From: Novosphingobium sp. PhB57
GTDB taxonomy: Bacteria > Pseudomonadota > Alphaproteobacteria > Sphingomonadales > Sphingomonadaceae
DNA: 64,000 nucleotides
NCBI RefSeq assembly: GCF_004342985.1
Contig: NZ_SMBO01000005.1
Coordinates: 248,001 to 312,000, forward strand
Direction of reading: 5' to 3'
Part shown: positions 34,415 to 41,636 of the stretch, one piece after another
How the letters are laid out: every line of letters starts with the position of its first letter
Numbering within the stretch: position 1 is the stretch's first letter
Notes under the pieces: generated by a model
What the model was told of the DNA's origin: nothing
Database searches by the model: none
Seen by the model: only the letters and a program-made list of their open reading frames with translations
Program-made: the position numbers and the translations under genes

Positions 34415-35422
34415 TCAGATCCGGACAAGAGTCTTTCCTATGGTGCGGCCCGACATCAGGTCGATGAAGGCCTGGGGGAGCGTCTCGAACCCGTCGCGCA
34501 CATTGGCGAGCGGCTTCAGCTTGCCTTCCGCCACCCAGGCGTCCAGCTCGGCCTGCGCCTGCCCCAGCACCTGCGGGTAATCGTAAGTGCTGAAGCCCTG
34601 CATGCGGATGCGGTTGACCACGAGCTGCCAGAGCGTGCGCACGCCGTGGGGATGGTCGGCATCGTTGTATTGGCCGACCATGCCGCAGACAGCGACGCGG
34701 CCATGAAGGCGCATCAGCGGCAGGACCGCCTCCAGCACTTCGCCGCCGACATTGTCGAAATAGACGTCCACGCCCTCGGGCGCGGCCCTGGCGATTTCGG
34801 CGGCGATGTCCGGCGTGGCGCGATAGTCGATGGCGGCGTCGAAGCCGAGGTCGCGGATCACTTGCGCCTTCTCGGGCGAGCCGACGATGCCGATCACCTT
34901 GCAGCCCCGCGCCCGGGCGATCTGGCCGACGGTGGACCCGGTCGCGCCCGCGGCGGCGCTGACCACCACGGTTTCGCCCGGCTTCGCCTCGCCCACGGCG
35001 AACAGGCCGACCCATGCCGTCAGCCCCACCGGGCCAAGCGCGCCCATGTAGTGGTGCAGTTCGGTGTCGGTCTGCCGGTTGACCTTTTCCAACCCCCAGG
35101 CCTCGCCGGAAAGAACGTAGTGGTCAGACCAGGTCGCGAAAGCGCGCACGAAAGTGCCCACCGGATAGTCCGCGTGCCGGGATGCCACGACCTCGCCCAG
35201 CGACATGCCCTTGATCGGTGCGCCCAGCGCCACCGGCTCGACGTAGCTGGGCCGATCGTCAAGGAAGCCCCGGATCGCGGGATCGACCGAGCCCACCCGC
35301 ATCGCCACCAGGAACTCGCCCGGTCCAGGCGGTGCCAATTCGGTTTCCGTAAGCCGGAAATCCTCCCCCACGGGCACGCCTTGCGGCCGCCTCGCCAGGA
35401 CTATCTGTCTGACCTTTCCCAT
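34415..35422 (-). CDS. MDR-family NADP-dependent oxidoreductase (CurA-like)
   Basis: 335-residue zinc-free medium-chain reductase, the third CurA-like paralogue. N-terminal VLARRPQGVPVGEDFRL, then GSVDPAIRGFLDDRPSY and the Rossmann motif VSAAAGATGSTVGQIARARG with GIVGSPEKAQVI are typical. It is the first gene of the operon with the Rieske ferredoxin. Unlike the other two paralogues it has no divergent TonB receptor and no CACCTGTGCAAAT element upstream. It would reduce a conjugated double bond with NADPH; substrate unknown. Confidence 0.92.
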   Translation of the reverse strand: MGKVRQIVLARRPQGVPVGEDFRLTETELAPPGPGEFLVAMRVGSVDPAIRGFLDDRPSYVEPVALGAPIKGMSLGEVVASRHADYPVGTFVRAFATWSDHYVLSGEAWGLEKVNRQTDTELHHYMGALGPVGLTAWVGLFAVGEAKPGETVVVSAAAGATGSTVGQIARARGCKVIGIVGSPEKAQVIRDLGFDAAIDYRATPDIAAEIARAAPEGVDVYFDNVGGEVLEAVLPLMRLHGRVAVCGMVGQYNDADHPHGVRTLWQLVVNRIRMQGFSTYDYPQVLGQAQAELDAWVAEGKLKPLANVRDGFETLPQAFIDLMSGRTIGKTLVRI

Positions 35423-35541
35423 CCGCGCAGCTTAGACGCCGCGCGGCCGCGGGGACTGCTAGTCGAAACGCTAGGTTCGGGAAATTCCGGCCTTTGTCAC
35501 AGTCCCGGCCACAAGCAGAGCGCGGGAAGAGGAGCATTGCC

Positions 35542-35952
35542 ATGACCATGAGTCCCGAACAGATGATCGATTTCGTCGACCGCCTCTATGCCGCCACCGG
35601 CGCGGGCGACTGGGACACGGCATCGGCCATGCTCACCGAGGATTTCGTGGCTCACGAGGCGGACAGCCTGCCAATGGCCGGCGAATATCGTGGCCGCAAC
35701 GGGTTGCGCGAACTCTACGCCAAAGTCATGGGCCTGTGCGACGTGGTCGCGCTCGACCGGATCGAAACCACGGCGGGCAAGGACTATGCCGTGACGATCC
35801 TGTCGCTGCGCTTCGCCGATCCCGCCCTGCCGCCCGCCGAGATCTGCGAGCGTTTCCGCTTTCGCGACGGAAAGTGCTGCGAGATCAAGCCGTTCTATTA
35901 CGACGCCGCTCCCTTCGTGGCAGCCAGTCGCGCCAAGACGGCCCAGGCCTGA
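35542..35952 (+). CDS. SnoaL / NTF2-fold protein
   Basis: 136-residue NTF2-fold protein. The start is ATG 35542, preceded by AGAGGAG. The sequence MIDFVDRLYAATGAGDWDTA, then MLTEDFVAHEADSLP and YRGRNGLRELYAKV, is the usual helix-strand order of this fold. It is shorter and more distant than the other SnoaL-like proteins in the window. It is divergent from the CurA-like reductase at 35422, which suggests shared regulation. Role unknown. Confidence 0.8.
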   Translation: MTMSPEQMIDFVDRLYAATGAGDWDTASAMLTEDFVAHEADSLPMAGEYRGRNGLRELYAKVMGLCDVVALDRIETTAGKDYAVTILSLRFADPALPPAEICERFRFRDGKCCEIKPFYYDAAPFVAASRAKTAQA

Positions 35953-36008
35953 GAAGCAGGCCGGAATGCCCTCCGGGTCGCACCGGGGCTCCGGTGATAA
36001 CAGCGCCA

Positions 36009-36033
36009 ACGATTGCGGCACACGATTGCGGCA
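36009..36033. repeat. Tandem 12-base repeat
   Basis: ACGATTGCGGCA occurs at 36009-36020 and 36022-36033, a near-perfect 13-bp period. It lies between two small genes with no known operator at this point. It may be a chance tandem or a pair of protein-binding half-sites. Confidence 0.5.
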
Positions 36034-36213
36034 AAGATGCCACAGCGGGGTGCGCCGCAGCGAAAATCTCGTCTGAATTCAGCGCGAAAACACCCCGACT
36101 CGGCCGATGAAACCAGGGCGAGAAGCGTCAGGAACGGCGGAAAACCGTCCCCTACTCCAAAAGAAATGCACAGAAAGGTTCGCCGGAACGTTCTTTATCG
36201 GCGCTGAAATGTT

Positions 36214-36561
36214 ATGCTCGCATTGGCAGCAATCAGCATGGGACCACGAATGCCGAAGGACGCAACGGTTTACTCGATCGATTCCACGAACCCCCGGACC
36301 GGCTCGTCCAGACCGTCATTGAACGAACAGCTTTCCGCCATCCTGGGTGACCTGCGCGAGCGGATCGCCGAGGCGGACGACGTGACGCTGGAATTCAAGG
36401 GCAAGCTCCACGTCCATCTCGACGTCAAGCGGGGCGAGGACTTGCCGCTGGTGGAAGCCAAGCTGGCCGATCTGGGCGAGGGCATGTTCTCGCAGATCAG
36501 CCGGGGATCGACGCCCAATCATCCCTTCTCGCACCGGGTGAGCGCGCTGGTGACGATCTGA
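36214..36561 (+). CDS. Hypothetical protein
   Basis: Up to 115 residues. ATG 36250 (MPKDATVYSIDS) is an equally likely start; a better ribosome site is not seen. It has no signal peptide. The middle, LRERIAEADDVTLEFKGKLHVHLDVKRGEDLPLVEAKL, reads as helix, strand, strand and is rich in charged residues; cut here into shorter parts: LRERIAEADDVTLEFKG and KLHVHLDVKRGEDL. I recognise no family. The codon use matches its neighbours and the frame is open, so it is probably a real gene. It is convergent with the L,D-transpeptidase gene. Confidence 0.6.
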   Translation: MLALAAISMGPRMPKDATVYSIDSTNPRTGSSRPSLNEQLSAILGDLRERIAEADDVTLEFKGKLHVHLDVKRGEDLPLVEAKLADLGEGMFSQISRGSTPNHPFSHRVSALVTI

Positions 36562-36613
36562 AGCTGCCGCGCCGCCGGGATTTCTCGGCGGCCGCAAGGC
36601 AGCGACGGGCCGG

Positions 36614-37342
36614 TCAGGCCATCTTGGCCGCGTAGATCATCCGGCCCTCGCCGAGGTGGTCGAAGGCGCGGCCCAGGAGGCTGTCCCCCACCGCGAGGCA
36701 ACCCTGGCTGCGGCCGAGCTTGCCATGGGCCCCGATCATGTTCGGCTCCGCATACCAGGCCCCGTGAATGACGATCGCCCGTTCCAGCGCGTTGCTGTTG
36801 GTATCGTCCAGGCCGACAAGCCGCTGCGAACGGCCGTGGCCGCCGTAGTAATAGTCGGCGGTGAGATAGGCGCCTTCGCTGCTGGCGTTGGAGCCGGGAC
36901 GGTTCGAGAACCGCTGCAACCAGCCGGTATGGCCGGGATCGGAACCGCTGCCGTGGGCCACGGGCAGCGACGTGATCTTGCGATTGTCCAGGTCCACCAG
37001 ATGGAAGCGCGGCTGCGAGGACGAGGCCGAGAAATCCACCACGCCGATCCGGTCGCGCTTCACGCGCCGATCGTGGCGGTCCAGCGCCTTCATCGCCGCA
37101 TCGAACAGCTCGGCGCGGATACCCTCGGGCTGGAACGGCGCGGGCACCGGCGGCAAGGCTGCCGGGGACACCGGCGCGATCGAGCCCGCGTTCGGCCCGG
37201 TCTTGGACCCAACGTTGGGGAGGACAAGCGAAGCACCACGCCCCCGCTCCGGCAATGCGGACGAGATGGCGCGGGCTGCAGAGGACGATGTCGCTGCGAA
37301 CGCGGTGGCTGCAACGATCAGATTGCGACGGCTGAACTTCAT
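36614..37342 (-). CDS. L,D-transpeptidase family protein, Tat-exported
   Basis: 242-residue YkuD-type murein L,D-transpeptidase, which cross-links or anchors peptidoglycan. The start is taken at ATG 37342 because MKFSRRNLIVAATAFA is a Tat-type signal with SRRNL; a start at 37444 is possible but adds an unconserved segment. The catalytic His193 (VIHGAW) and Cys215 in GRSQGCLAV are in place, with Ser-Gln-Gly-Cys matching the family motif. It would act in the periplasm. It is divergent from the HTH gene at 37450. Confidence 0.86.
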   Translation of the reverse strand: MKFSRRNLIVAATAFAATSSSAARAISSALPERGRGASLVLPNVGSKTGPNAGSIAPVSPAALPPVPAPFQPEGIRAELFDAAMKALDRHDRRVKRDRIGVVDFSASSSQPRFHLVDLDNRKITSLPVAHGSGSDPGHTGWLQRFSNRPGSNASSEGAYLTADYYYGGHGRSQRLVGLDDTNSNALERAIVIHGAWYAEPNMIGAHGKLGRSQGCLAVGDSLLGRAFDHLGEGRMIYAAKMA

Positions 37343-37449
37343 ATCCTCGGTGCCATATAGCGATTCCGTCGACAAAGTCTTGGCCAGATTCGCCTCCTTC
37401 GCCACAAGCTCTTGTCCCCGCATCGAAAGACGTGAAAGGTTCATACACC

Positions 37450-37908
37450 ATGACGACAGGCCGATCCGCTAGACTTTCGAGTGAGGACTACCGCCTGGCG
37501 GTCGCTTCGATCATCCGTAACCTCCAGAAGAACGGGGATTTGTCCGACGCCCAGCTGGCTACCCGACTGGGCTGCTCCACCGGGACGATCCGCAATGCGC
37601 GCGGCCGGGCGACGAGCCTCGATCCGCTGATTCTCGCGCGAATCGAACAGGAGTTCGGACCGGGCGCGATCGACCCCTTCCTGGCCCTGGGCAAAGTGCG
37701 CGCCGTGCCGCTGGCCGATGCCACCCTGCCGATGGACCCCGTCCTCGCCATCGTCGAAGCCCTGCACCGAATCGTCGAGGTCCAGTCCGTGGACAGCGAA
37801 GGCGGCTCGCGGATCACCGTGGCGGAGCTGCGCAAGATCATCGAGGAACTGCGCCACGGCCGCACGGCGCTCGACGCGCTGATTGCCCGCGCCGAGGCGA
37901 TACGCTGA
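37450..37908 (+). CDS. Putative helix-turn-helix DNA-binding protein
   Basis: 152-residue protein. ATG 37450 follows GAAAGG at 37435-37440. The N-terminal third holds a helix-turn-helix: LSDAQLATRLGCSTGTIRNA, with the turn at LGCS and a recognition helix TGTIRNARGRA. The rest is helical with no known domain (VEALHRIVEVQ, RKIIEELRHGRTALDALIAR). It looks like a small XRE-like or phage-type regulator. No target can be named. It is divergent from the L,D-transpeptidase gene, which may be its target. Confidence 0.65.
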   Translation: MTTGRSARLSSEDYRLAVASIIRNLQKNGDLSDAQLATRLGCSTGTIRNARGRATSLDPLILARIEQEFGPGAIDPFLALGKVRAVPLADATLPMDPVLAIVEALHRIVEVQSVDSEGGSRITVAELRKIIEELRHGRTALDALIARAEAIR

Positions 37909-38060
37909 CGGAACCGTCCGGAAATGGGACGCGGCGGGACCCGCGTGCCCGGAAAGCCGCCATTTCGCCCTGCCTGCCCGATTCGCCTCGCTTGCGTGCC
38001 GGCTTGAGCGCCTCGCCCTGAGTAGCTAGGCTGGCGCCAGGCACAGGGTCGCGAAACTGC

Positions 38061-39440
38061 ATGACTTCAGACGAACGCCGGTTGGATGGCTGGAAAGCGA
38101 TAGCGGCCTATTTCGGCAGGGACCGCACCACGGTCGCGCGGTGGGCGCGCGAACGGGGACTGCCGATCCACCAGCTTCCCGGTGGCAAGCAGAAAACCGT
38201 CTTCGCCTATCGGCACGAACTGGCGGAATGGGAAAGCCGCAATCCCGGCGTGGAAGAAGGCGCTGCCGGACCTGCCGCCGAAGCCGCGCCATCCCCGCCC
38301 GCATCGACATCCCTACCCCTGCCGCCCCTGCCTCTCGCCGCGTCCGTTCCGGCCCGCAAGCGCTGGTCCTGGCCCGTGGCGCTGGCGATTGCGCTGCCGC
38401 TTCTGCTGGCGGCGGGACTGCTGGCCTGGCCGAAGAACCGGCATGAACAGCTTCCCCGCGATCCGGCGGCCGCGCGCGACTTCATCGCTGCGCGGGACGC
38501 CTGGGCCCATCGCCGCCCCAAGGACCTGGAGGCGGCGATCCAGCTCTACGGCGCGGTGATCGCCCGCGAGCCGGGCTATGCCCCCGCGCGCGCCGGACTG
38601 GCCGAAACCTGGCTGATCTACCGTGAATATGGCGATGTCAGCGACGCGGAAGCCTTCGGCAAGGCCAGGATCGCCGCGGCCAAGGCGCTCGAACTCGATT
38701 CGGGCCTTGCCAGCGCACACCGCGCCGAGGGGTTCATCGACTACTGGTGGGACAACGACCCCGCCGCCGCGCTCAAGGCCTTCGCCGACGCCCTGCATGA
38801 CGACGACAACGACGGGCTGACGTACTTCTGGCTGGCCAACATCCTTTCCGACCTTGGCGAGAGCAACCGGGCGGAGCGCTATTACCAGCGCGCCGTGGCG
38901 CTCCTGCCCGGATCCCAGCCGATCGCGGTGGAGCACGCCTGGGCCAGATGGCAGGCCGGCCATGATGCGCAGGCGCTGGCCGCTCTGCTCGATCTCAAGC
39001 GCACCTATCCGCAGGACGCCACGGTCAGCAGCTGCCTATCGTGGATCTATCTTGGCCAGGGCGACATCCACGGCTTCGCGCGGGAATTCGCGGACTTCGC
39101 CCGCCTGCGCCACGATCCCGCCACCGAACGACTCTCCGCCCGGATGACCCGCGCGGTCGCCGACGATCCCGCCCATGCCCACCGCCTGATGATTGCCGAT
39201 GCCCTTTCCGAAATCGCGCAGGGCGGACGGCGCATTCGCCAGACACCGGCCTTCTACGCCGCGTCGATGAAAGACCGTGAGCAACTGGTGGAATTGATGC
39301 ACGAGGCCGTCATGCTGGGCGAGCACTGGTACTCGCGCCCGGTCACCCGCCGGATCGAAGCGGGGTGGAAGGACGACCGCGAGGTCATGGACCTGCTGAA
39401 GCAACTGGTGCCGCCAGTGCCCAGGCAGGCCCTTCCCTGA
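38061..39440 (+). CDS. Membrane-bound HTH regulator with periplasmic TPR region
   Basis: 459-residue protein with three parts. Residues 8-60 form an HTH of the kind LDGWKAIAAYFGRDRTTVAR followed by RGLPIHQLPGGKQKTVFAY, which occurs at the N-terminus of many TPR proteins in acidobacteria and other phyla. After a Pro/Ala linker, residues 103-123 (WSWPVALAIALPLLLAAGLLA) form one membrane segment. The remainder is a TPR array (AAAIQLYGAVI-type repeats, YWWDNDPAAALKAFADAL). The HTH would be cytoplasmic and the TPR part periplasmic, so it is a one-component transmembrane regulator candidate. Ligand and target are unknown. Confidence 0.72.
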   Translation: MTSDERRLDGWKAIAAYFGRDRTTVARWARERGLPIHQLPGGKQKTVFAYRHELAEWESRNPGVEEGAAGPAAEAAPSPPASTSLPLPPLPLAASVPARKRWSWPVALAIALPLLLAAGLLAWPKNRHEQLPRDPAAARDFIAARDAWAHRRPKDLEAAIQLYGAVIAREPGYAPARAGLAETWLIYREYGDVSDAEAFGKARIAAAKALELDSGLASAHRAEGFIDYWWDNDPAAALKAFADALHDDDNDGLTYFWLANILSDLGESNRAERYYQRAVALLPGSQPIAVEHAWARWQAGHDAQALAALLDLKRTYPQDATVSSCLSWIYLGQGDIHGFAREFADFARLRHDPATERLSARMTRAVADDPAHAHRLMIADALSEIAQGGRRIRQTPAFYAASMKDREQLVELMHEAVMLGEHWYSRPVTRRIEAGWKDDREVMDLLKQLVPPVPRQALP

Positions 39441-39565
39441 GAGGAAAATCGGGTCAGGCGGAATGCCTTGAAAGGCCGGGTTTTCGATCTGTGTTCATGC
39501 GCACGCTCGGCAGGGATGCCATGCCCCTATCGTTCTGACTTTCTGATGCAATTCAGCGCTCTTCC

Positions 39566-39585
39566 GCAATTTGCAGCAATTTGCA
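39566..39585. repeat. Tandem repeat GCAATTTGCA x2
   Basis: Two adjacent perfect copies of a ten-base unit, itself nearly palindromic (TGCAATTTGCA). The period of ten matches one DNA turn, so a protein could bind both copies on one face. It lies just upstream of the candidate small RNA. Confidence 0.7.
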
Positions 39586-39599
39586 TCATCATAGAATCA

Positions 39600-39749
39600 C
39601 GCGTTTCGTTGTATGACGTGTGCATGGGCGCCGGGGGCGGCAACTTCCAACGAAGTTGCGGGGATCGGGGGATCTGACCGGCCGGCGCTTGCAGAAAGCG
39701 ACCCATAAACTGGCCCCGTCGGGTGTAGGACCCGCGGGGCCTACTTTTT
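39600..39749 (+). ncRNA. Candidate small RNA ending in an intrinsic terminator
   Basis: A stretch without coding sense holds an 8-bp hairpin GCAACTTC / GAAGTTGC (39640-39659) and ends in the strong terminator at 39712-39749. The terminator is 272 bp after the stop of the upstream gene, far for an ordinary 3' end. The 5' end is not defined; TTGCAT at 39581-39586 could be part of a promoter. It does not match the 6S, SRP or tmRNA patterns I know. It may instead be a long 3' UTR of the HTH-TPR gene. Confidence 0.3.
39712..39749 (+). terminator. Rho-independent terminator
   Basis: Outer stem GGCCCCG (39712-39718) / CGGGGCC (39735-39741), inner stem GGGT / ACCC, loop GTAGG, then TACTTTTT. The T-run is on the plus strand, so it ends a rightward transcript. 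Confidence 0.88.
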
Positions 39750-39771
39750 GCGTCTGAAGATAGCGCTGCAC

Positions 39772-40179
39772 TCAGACGACCCGCTTGCGCCAGTTCCAGC
39801 CATGGCCCGCGACCAGCAGCAGGCTGCCGATCACCGTCAGCGCCGTCTCACCCAGAAGGGCATGGTCGCTGTTCAGGATCGCCAGCACGAGACAGGCGAT
39901 CCCGCCCACGCCCAGGATCGCCGGCCCAGCAGCGCCGTGCCGGCGATAGCCCAGCAGGAAAGCTGCCAGCGCCGCCGGGGCCACCAGCCCCAGCGCGGCA
40001 ATATGGAACAGTTCGGACTGGAAGAACGCGCCCAGCAGCCCCGGCAGCAGGAACAGCAAGAGCGGCAGCGCCAGGCAGTGGATCATGCAGAGCGTCGAGG
40101 CCGAGATCGCCGTCGATTCCACAATGTCCGCCAGGAACCGCCCCCGGACATGGTCCCGGCTTTCGCAACGCTCGCTCAT
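39772..40179 (-). CDS. MerC domain-containing membrane protein
   Basis: 135-residue inner-membrane protein with about four membrane segments. The MerC signature Cys31-x3-Cys35 (CMIHCLALP) is in the first segment. MerC was named as a mercuric-ion carrier, but this gene has no mer neighbours; it sits in a zinc-type locus with DUF1826 and a ZnuD-like receptor, so a metal (zinc) role is inferred. ATG 40179 has AGGAG upstream. Its promoter holds the 18-bp dyad shared with the ZnuD-like gene. Divergent from the DUF1826 gene. Confidence 0.82.
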   Translation of the reverse strand: MSERCESRDHVRGRFLADIVESTAISASTLCMIHCLALPLLLFLLPGLLGAFFQSELFHIAALGLVAPAALAAFLLGYRRHGAAGPAILGVGGIACLVLAILNSDHALLGETALTVIGSLLLVAGHGWNWRKRVV

Positions 40180-40203
40180 CGAATTCGGCTCCTGCTTGAT
40201 CAA

Positions 40204-40221
40204 GTGATGATACAACATTAC
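40204..40221 (-). promoter_or_regulatory. Zur-like operator candidate (copy A)
   Basis: Read on the minus strand the 18 bases are GTAATGTTGTATCATCAC. They match the site at 41579-41596 in 15 of 18 positions. It lies between the divergent merC-like and DUF1826 genes, 25 bp from the first start and 49 bp from the second. ATGTTATnnnACAT-type dyads are the usual form of alphaproteobacterial Zur sites, so control by zinc is inferred. Confidence 0.7.
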
Positions 40222-40269
40222 ATTCTGACTGCTATTTGGCGATGCGATCTCCGTTGAAAAGGGCCTGCC

Positions 40270-40878
40270 GTGAAAAAAACTGCCATGAAGGAAGAACGGG
40301 AGCGCCCGGACGCATCCACGGCCCTGTCCGTGGGACCGGACGCCGAGGCGCTTCACGACATCGCGTGCGGCGACGTGGACCTGGCAATCTGGACCCGTGC
40401 GCTGGGCACCTCCTTGGCGCAAGAAGTTGAGACGCTCGATCTCGACCGTGCCGACGACCTGCTGCTGACGTGCCTTGCGGACCAGGCCGCGGCGGCGCTC
40501 GCCCCGCGCCTGATCGAAAGCGGCCATGCGCCCTGCCCGGCCCTGCTGGCCGATGTGGCGCTGCTGGCCCGCCTCCACGCCCGGGTGGCCGGAAAGCAGG
40601 GGGTGACGATCCGCCTCGAAGTGGTCGAGACCGACGCCTGCCGCAAGTTCCACGCCGACTATGTCACGCTCCGCACGATCACCACTTATCGCGGGGTCGG
40701 CACGCAGTGGAAACGCGTGGACCATGAACGCATCCATGCGCTGAAAGCGGGAGAAGTGGGCGTGTTCAAAGGCAGGCTGCTGCGCGAGCAACCGTCCATC
40801 CTGCACCGGTCACCGCCCATCGCAGACTCCGGTGAAACCCCCCTGGTGCTGGTTATCGATTCGAACCCGAGCCGCTAA
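40270..40878 (+). CDS. DUF1826 domain-containing protein
   Basis: 202-residue protein of the DUF1826 family. Start GTG 40270 is preferred (AAAAGGG six bases upstream); ATG 40285 is the alternative. Typical segments are DVDLAIWTRAL, RLEVVETDACRKFHADY followed by VTLRTITTYRGVGTQW, and a C-terminal GEVGVFKGR with LHRSPPI. The conserved Cys-x3-His and His in LHRS could bind a metal. DUF1826 genes are found in predicted zinc-starvation regulons of alphaproteobacteria beside zinc-uptake genes. Its biochemical role is not known. It is divergent from the MerC-like gene with a Zur-like dyad between. Confidence 0.82.
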   Translation: MKKTAMKEERERPDASTALSVGPDAEALHDIACGDVDLAIWTRALGTSLAQEVETLDLDRADDLLLTCLADQAAAALAPRLIESGHAPCPALLADVALLARLHARVAGKQGVTIRLEVVETDACRKFHADYVTLRTITTYRGVGTQWKRVDHERIHALKAGEVGVFKGRLLREQPSILHRSPPIADSGETPLVLVIDSNPSR

Positions 40879-40971
40879 GCGCTGCTCCACCGATTCGGTT
40901 CCCCGCAGAGCGACGAACGGTGCGCCCCGTGCGATCATCTCGCCGGGGCCGGGCTACCTTCCAAAATCAGA

Positions 40972-40985
40972 GACGTTATAACGTC
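40972..40985. promoter_or_regulatory. Perfect palindrome GACGTTATAACGTC
   Basis: A 14-bp perfect dyad ending six bases before the ATG of the CHAP gene. Its inner twelve bases match the core of the Zur-like sites at 9 of 12 positions with the same centre. It would overlap the ribosome site, so a bound protein or a folded RNA would block translation or transcription. Zinc control is possible but less sure than for the other two. Confidence 0.5.
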
Positions 40986-40990
40986 CCCTC

Positions 40991-41506
40991 ATGAAGAAGG
41001 TCTCCCTGGTCGCTGCCGCCCTCCTTTCCCTTGCCGCTCAAGCCTTTGCCAGCCCGGCTCTGGCGCAGCACCTGCAATGCGTGCCTTATGCCCGCGCGCA
41101 GTCGGGGATCGGCATCCATGGCAATGCGGCCACCTGGTGGGAACAGGCCCAGGGCAGCTACAAGCGCGGCCACTTGCCGCAGACCGGCTCCGTCCTCGTG
41201 TTCAAGTCCACTTCGGCCATGCCTTATGGGCATGTCGCGATGATCCGCGAAGTCGTGGACGCCCGCCATGTCCTGCTCGATCATGCCAACTGGTCCGGCC
41301 CCGGCGTGATCGAACACAGCGCGCTGGCCGAGGACGTTTCCGAGGCGGGCGACTGGAGCAACGTGCGCGTCTGGTACGGCCCCAGCCACGCCCTCGGTTC
41401 GCGTGAGAACCCCACCTTCGGCTTCATCTATGGCAGCAGCGGCACCGGTTCGGCCACCGAACTCGCCACGGCCAGGGATGACGACGAGGCCAGCAGCGCC
41501 GGCTGA
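40991..41506 (+). CDS. CHAP domain-containing exported protein
   Basis: 171-residue exported protein with a signal peptide (VSLVAAALLSLAAQAFASPA) cleaved near ALA-Q. The CHAP cysteine Cys30 in LQCVPYARAQSG and His81 in YGHVAMI are in place; the GNAATWW segment between is typical. CHAP enzymes cleave peptidoglycan amide or peptide bonds. It lies between DUF1826 and the ZnuD-like gene. The C-terminal 25 residues are Ser/Thr/Asp-rich and not conserved. The link to zinc may be only positional, unless the upstream palindrome is a Zur site. Confidence 0.83.
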   Translation: MKKVSLVAAALLSLAAQAFASPALAQHLQCVPYARAQSGIGIHGNAATWWEQAQGSYKRGHLPQTGSVLVFKSTSAMPYGHVAMIREVVDARHVLLDHANWSGPGVIEHSALAEDVSEAGDWSNVRVWYGPSHALGSRENPTFGFIYGSSGTGSATELATARDDDEASSAG

Positions 41507-41578
41507 GTTCCGCGAACCGGCGTCACTGCAAGATGTCTCATTTGTAACATATTGATAACACGCTCGATCGCGTATTGA

Positions 41579-41596
41579 GTAATGTTATTACATCAC
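41579..41596 (+). promoter_or_regulatory. Zur-like operator candidate (copy B)
   Basis: GTAATGTTATTACATCAC, symmetric at 14 of 18 positions and matching copy A at 15 of 18. It lies 41 bp upstream of the ZnuD-like gene start. A weaker related stretch lies at 41544-41561 (11 of 18). This is the best-supported operator of the locus. Confidence 0.75.
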
Positions 41597-41636
41597 ATTA
41601 GACGAAGCCTCCTAGCCGATCCCAGGGGGTTTTTTC

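Larger units (their letters stand above)
39441..39771. other. Gap with repeats and terminator
   Basis: 331 bp without a coding gene. It contains a tandem repeat GCAATTTGCA (39566-39585), an inverted pair TGATGCAA (39544-39551) / TTGCATCA (39581-39588), an 8-bp hairpin GCAACTTC / GAAGTTGC (39640-39659) and a strong terminator at 39712-39749. The first 100 bp hold nothing recognised. The right end meets the stop of the minus-strand MerC-like gene. Confidence 0.6.
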
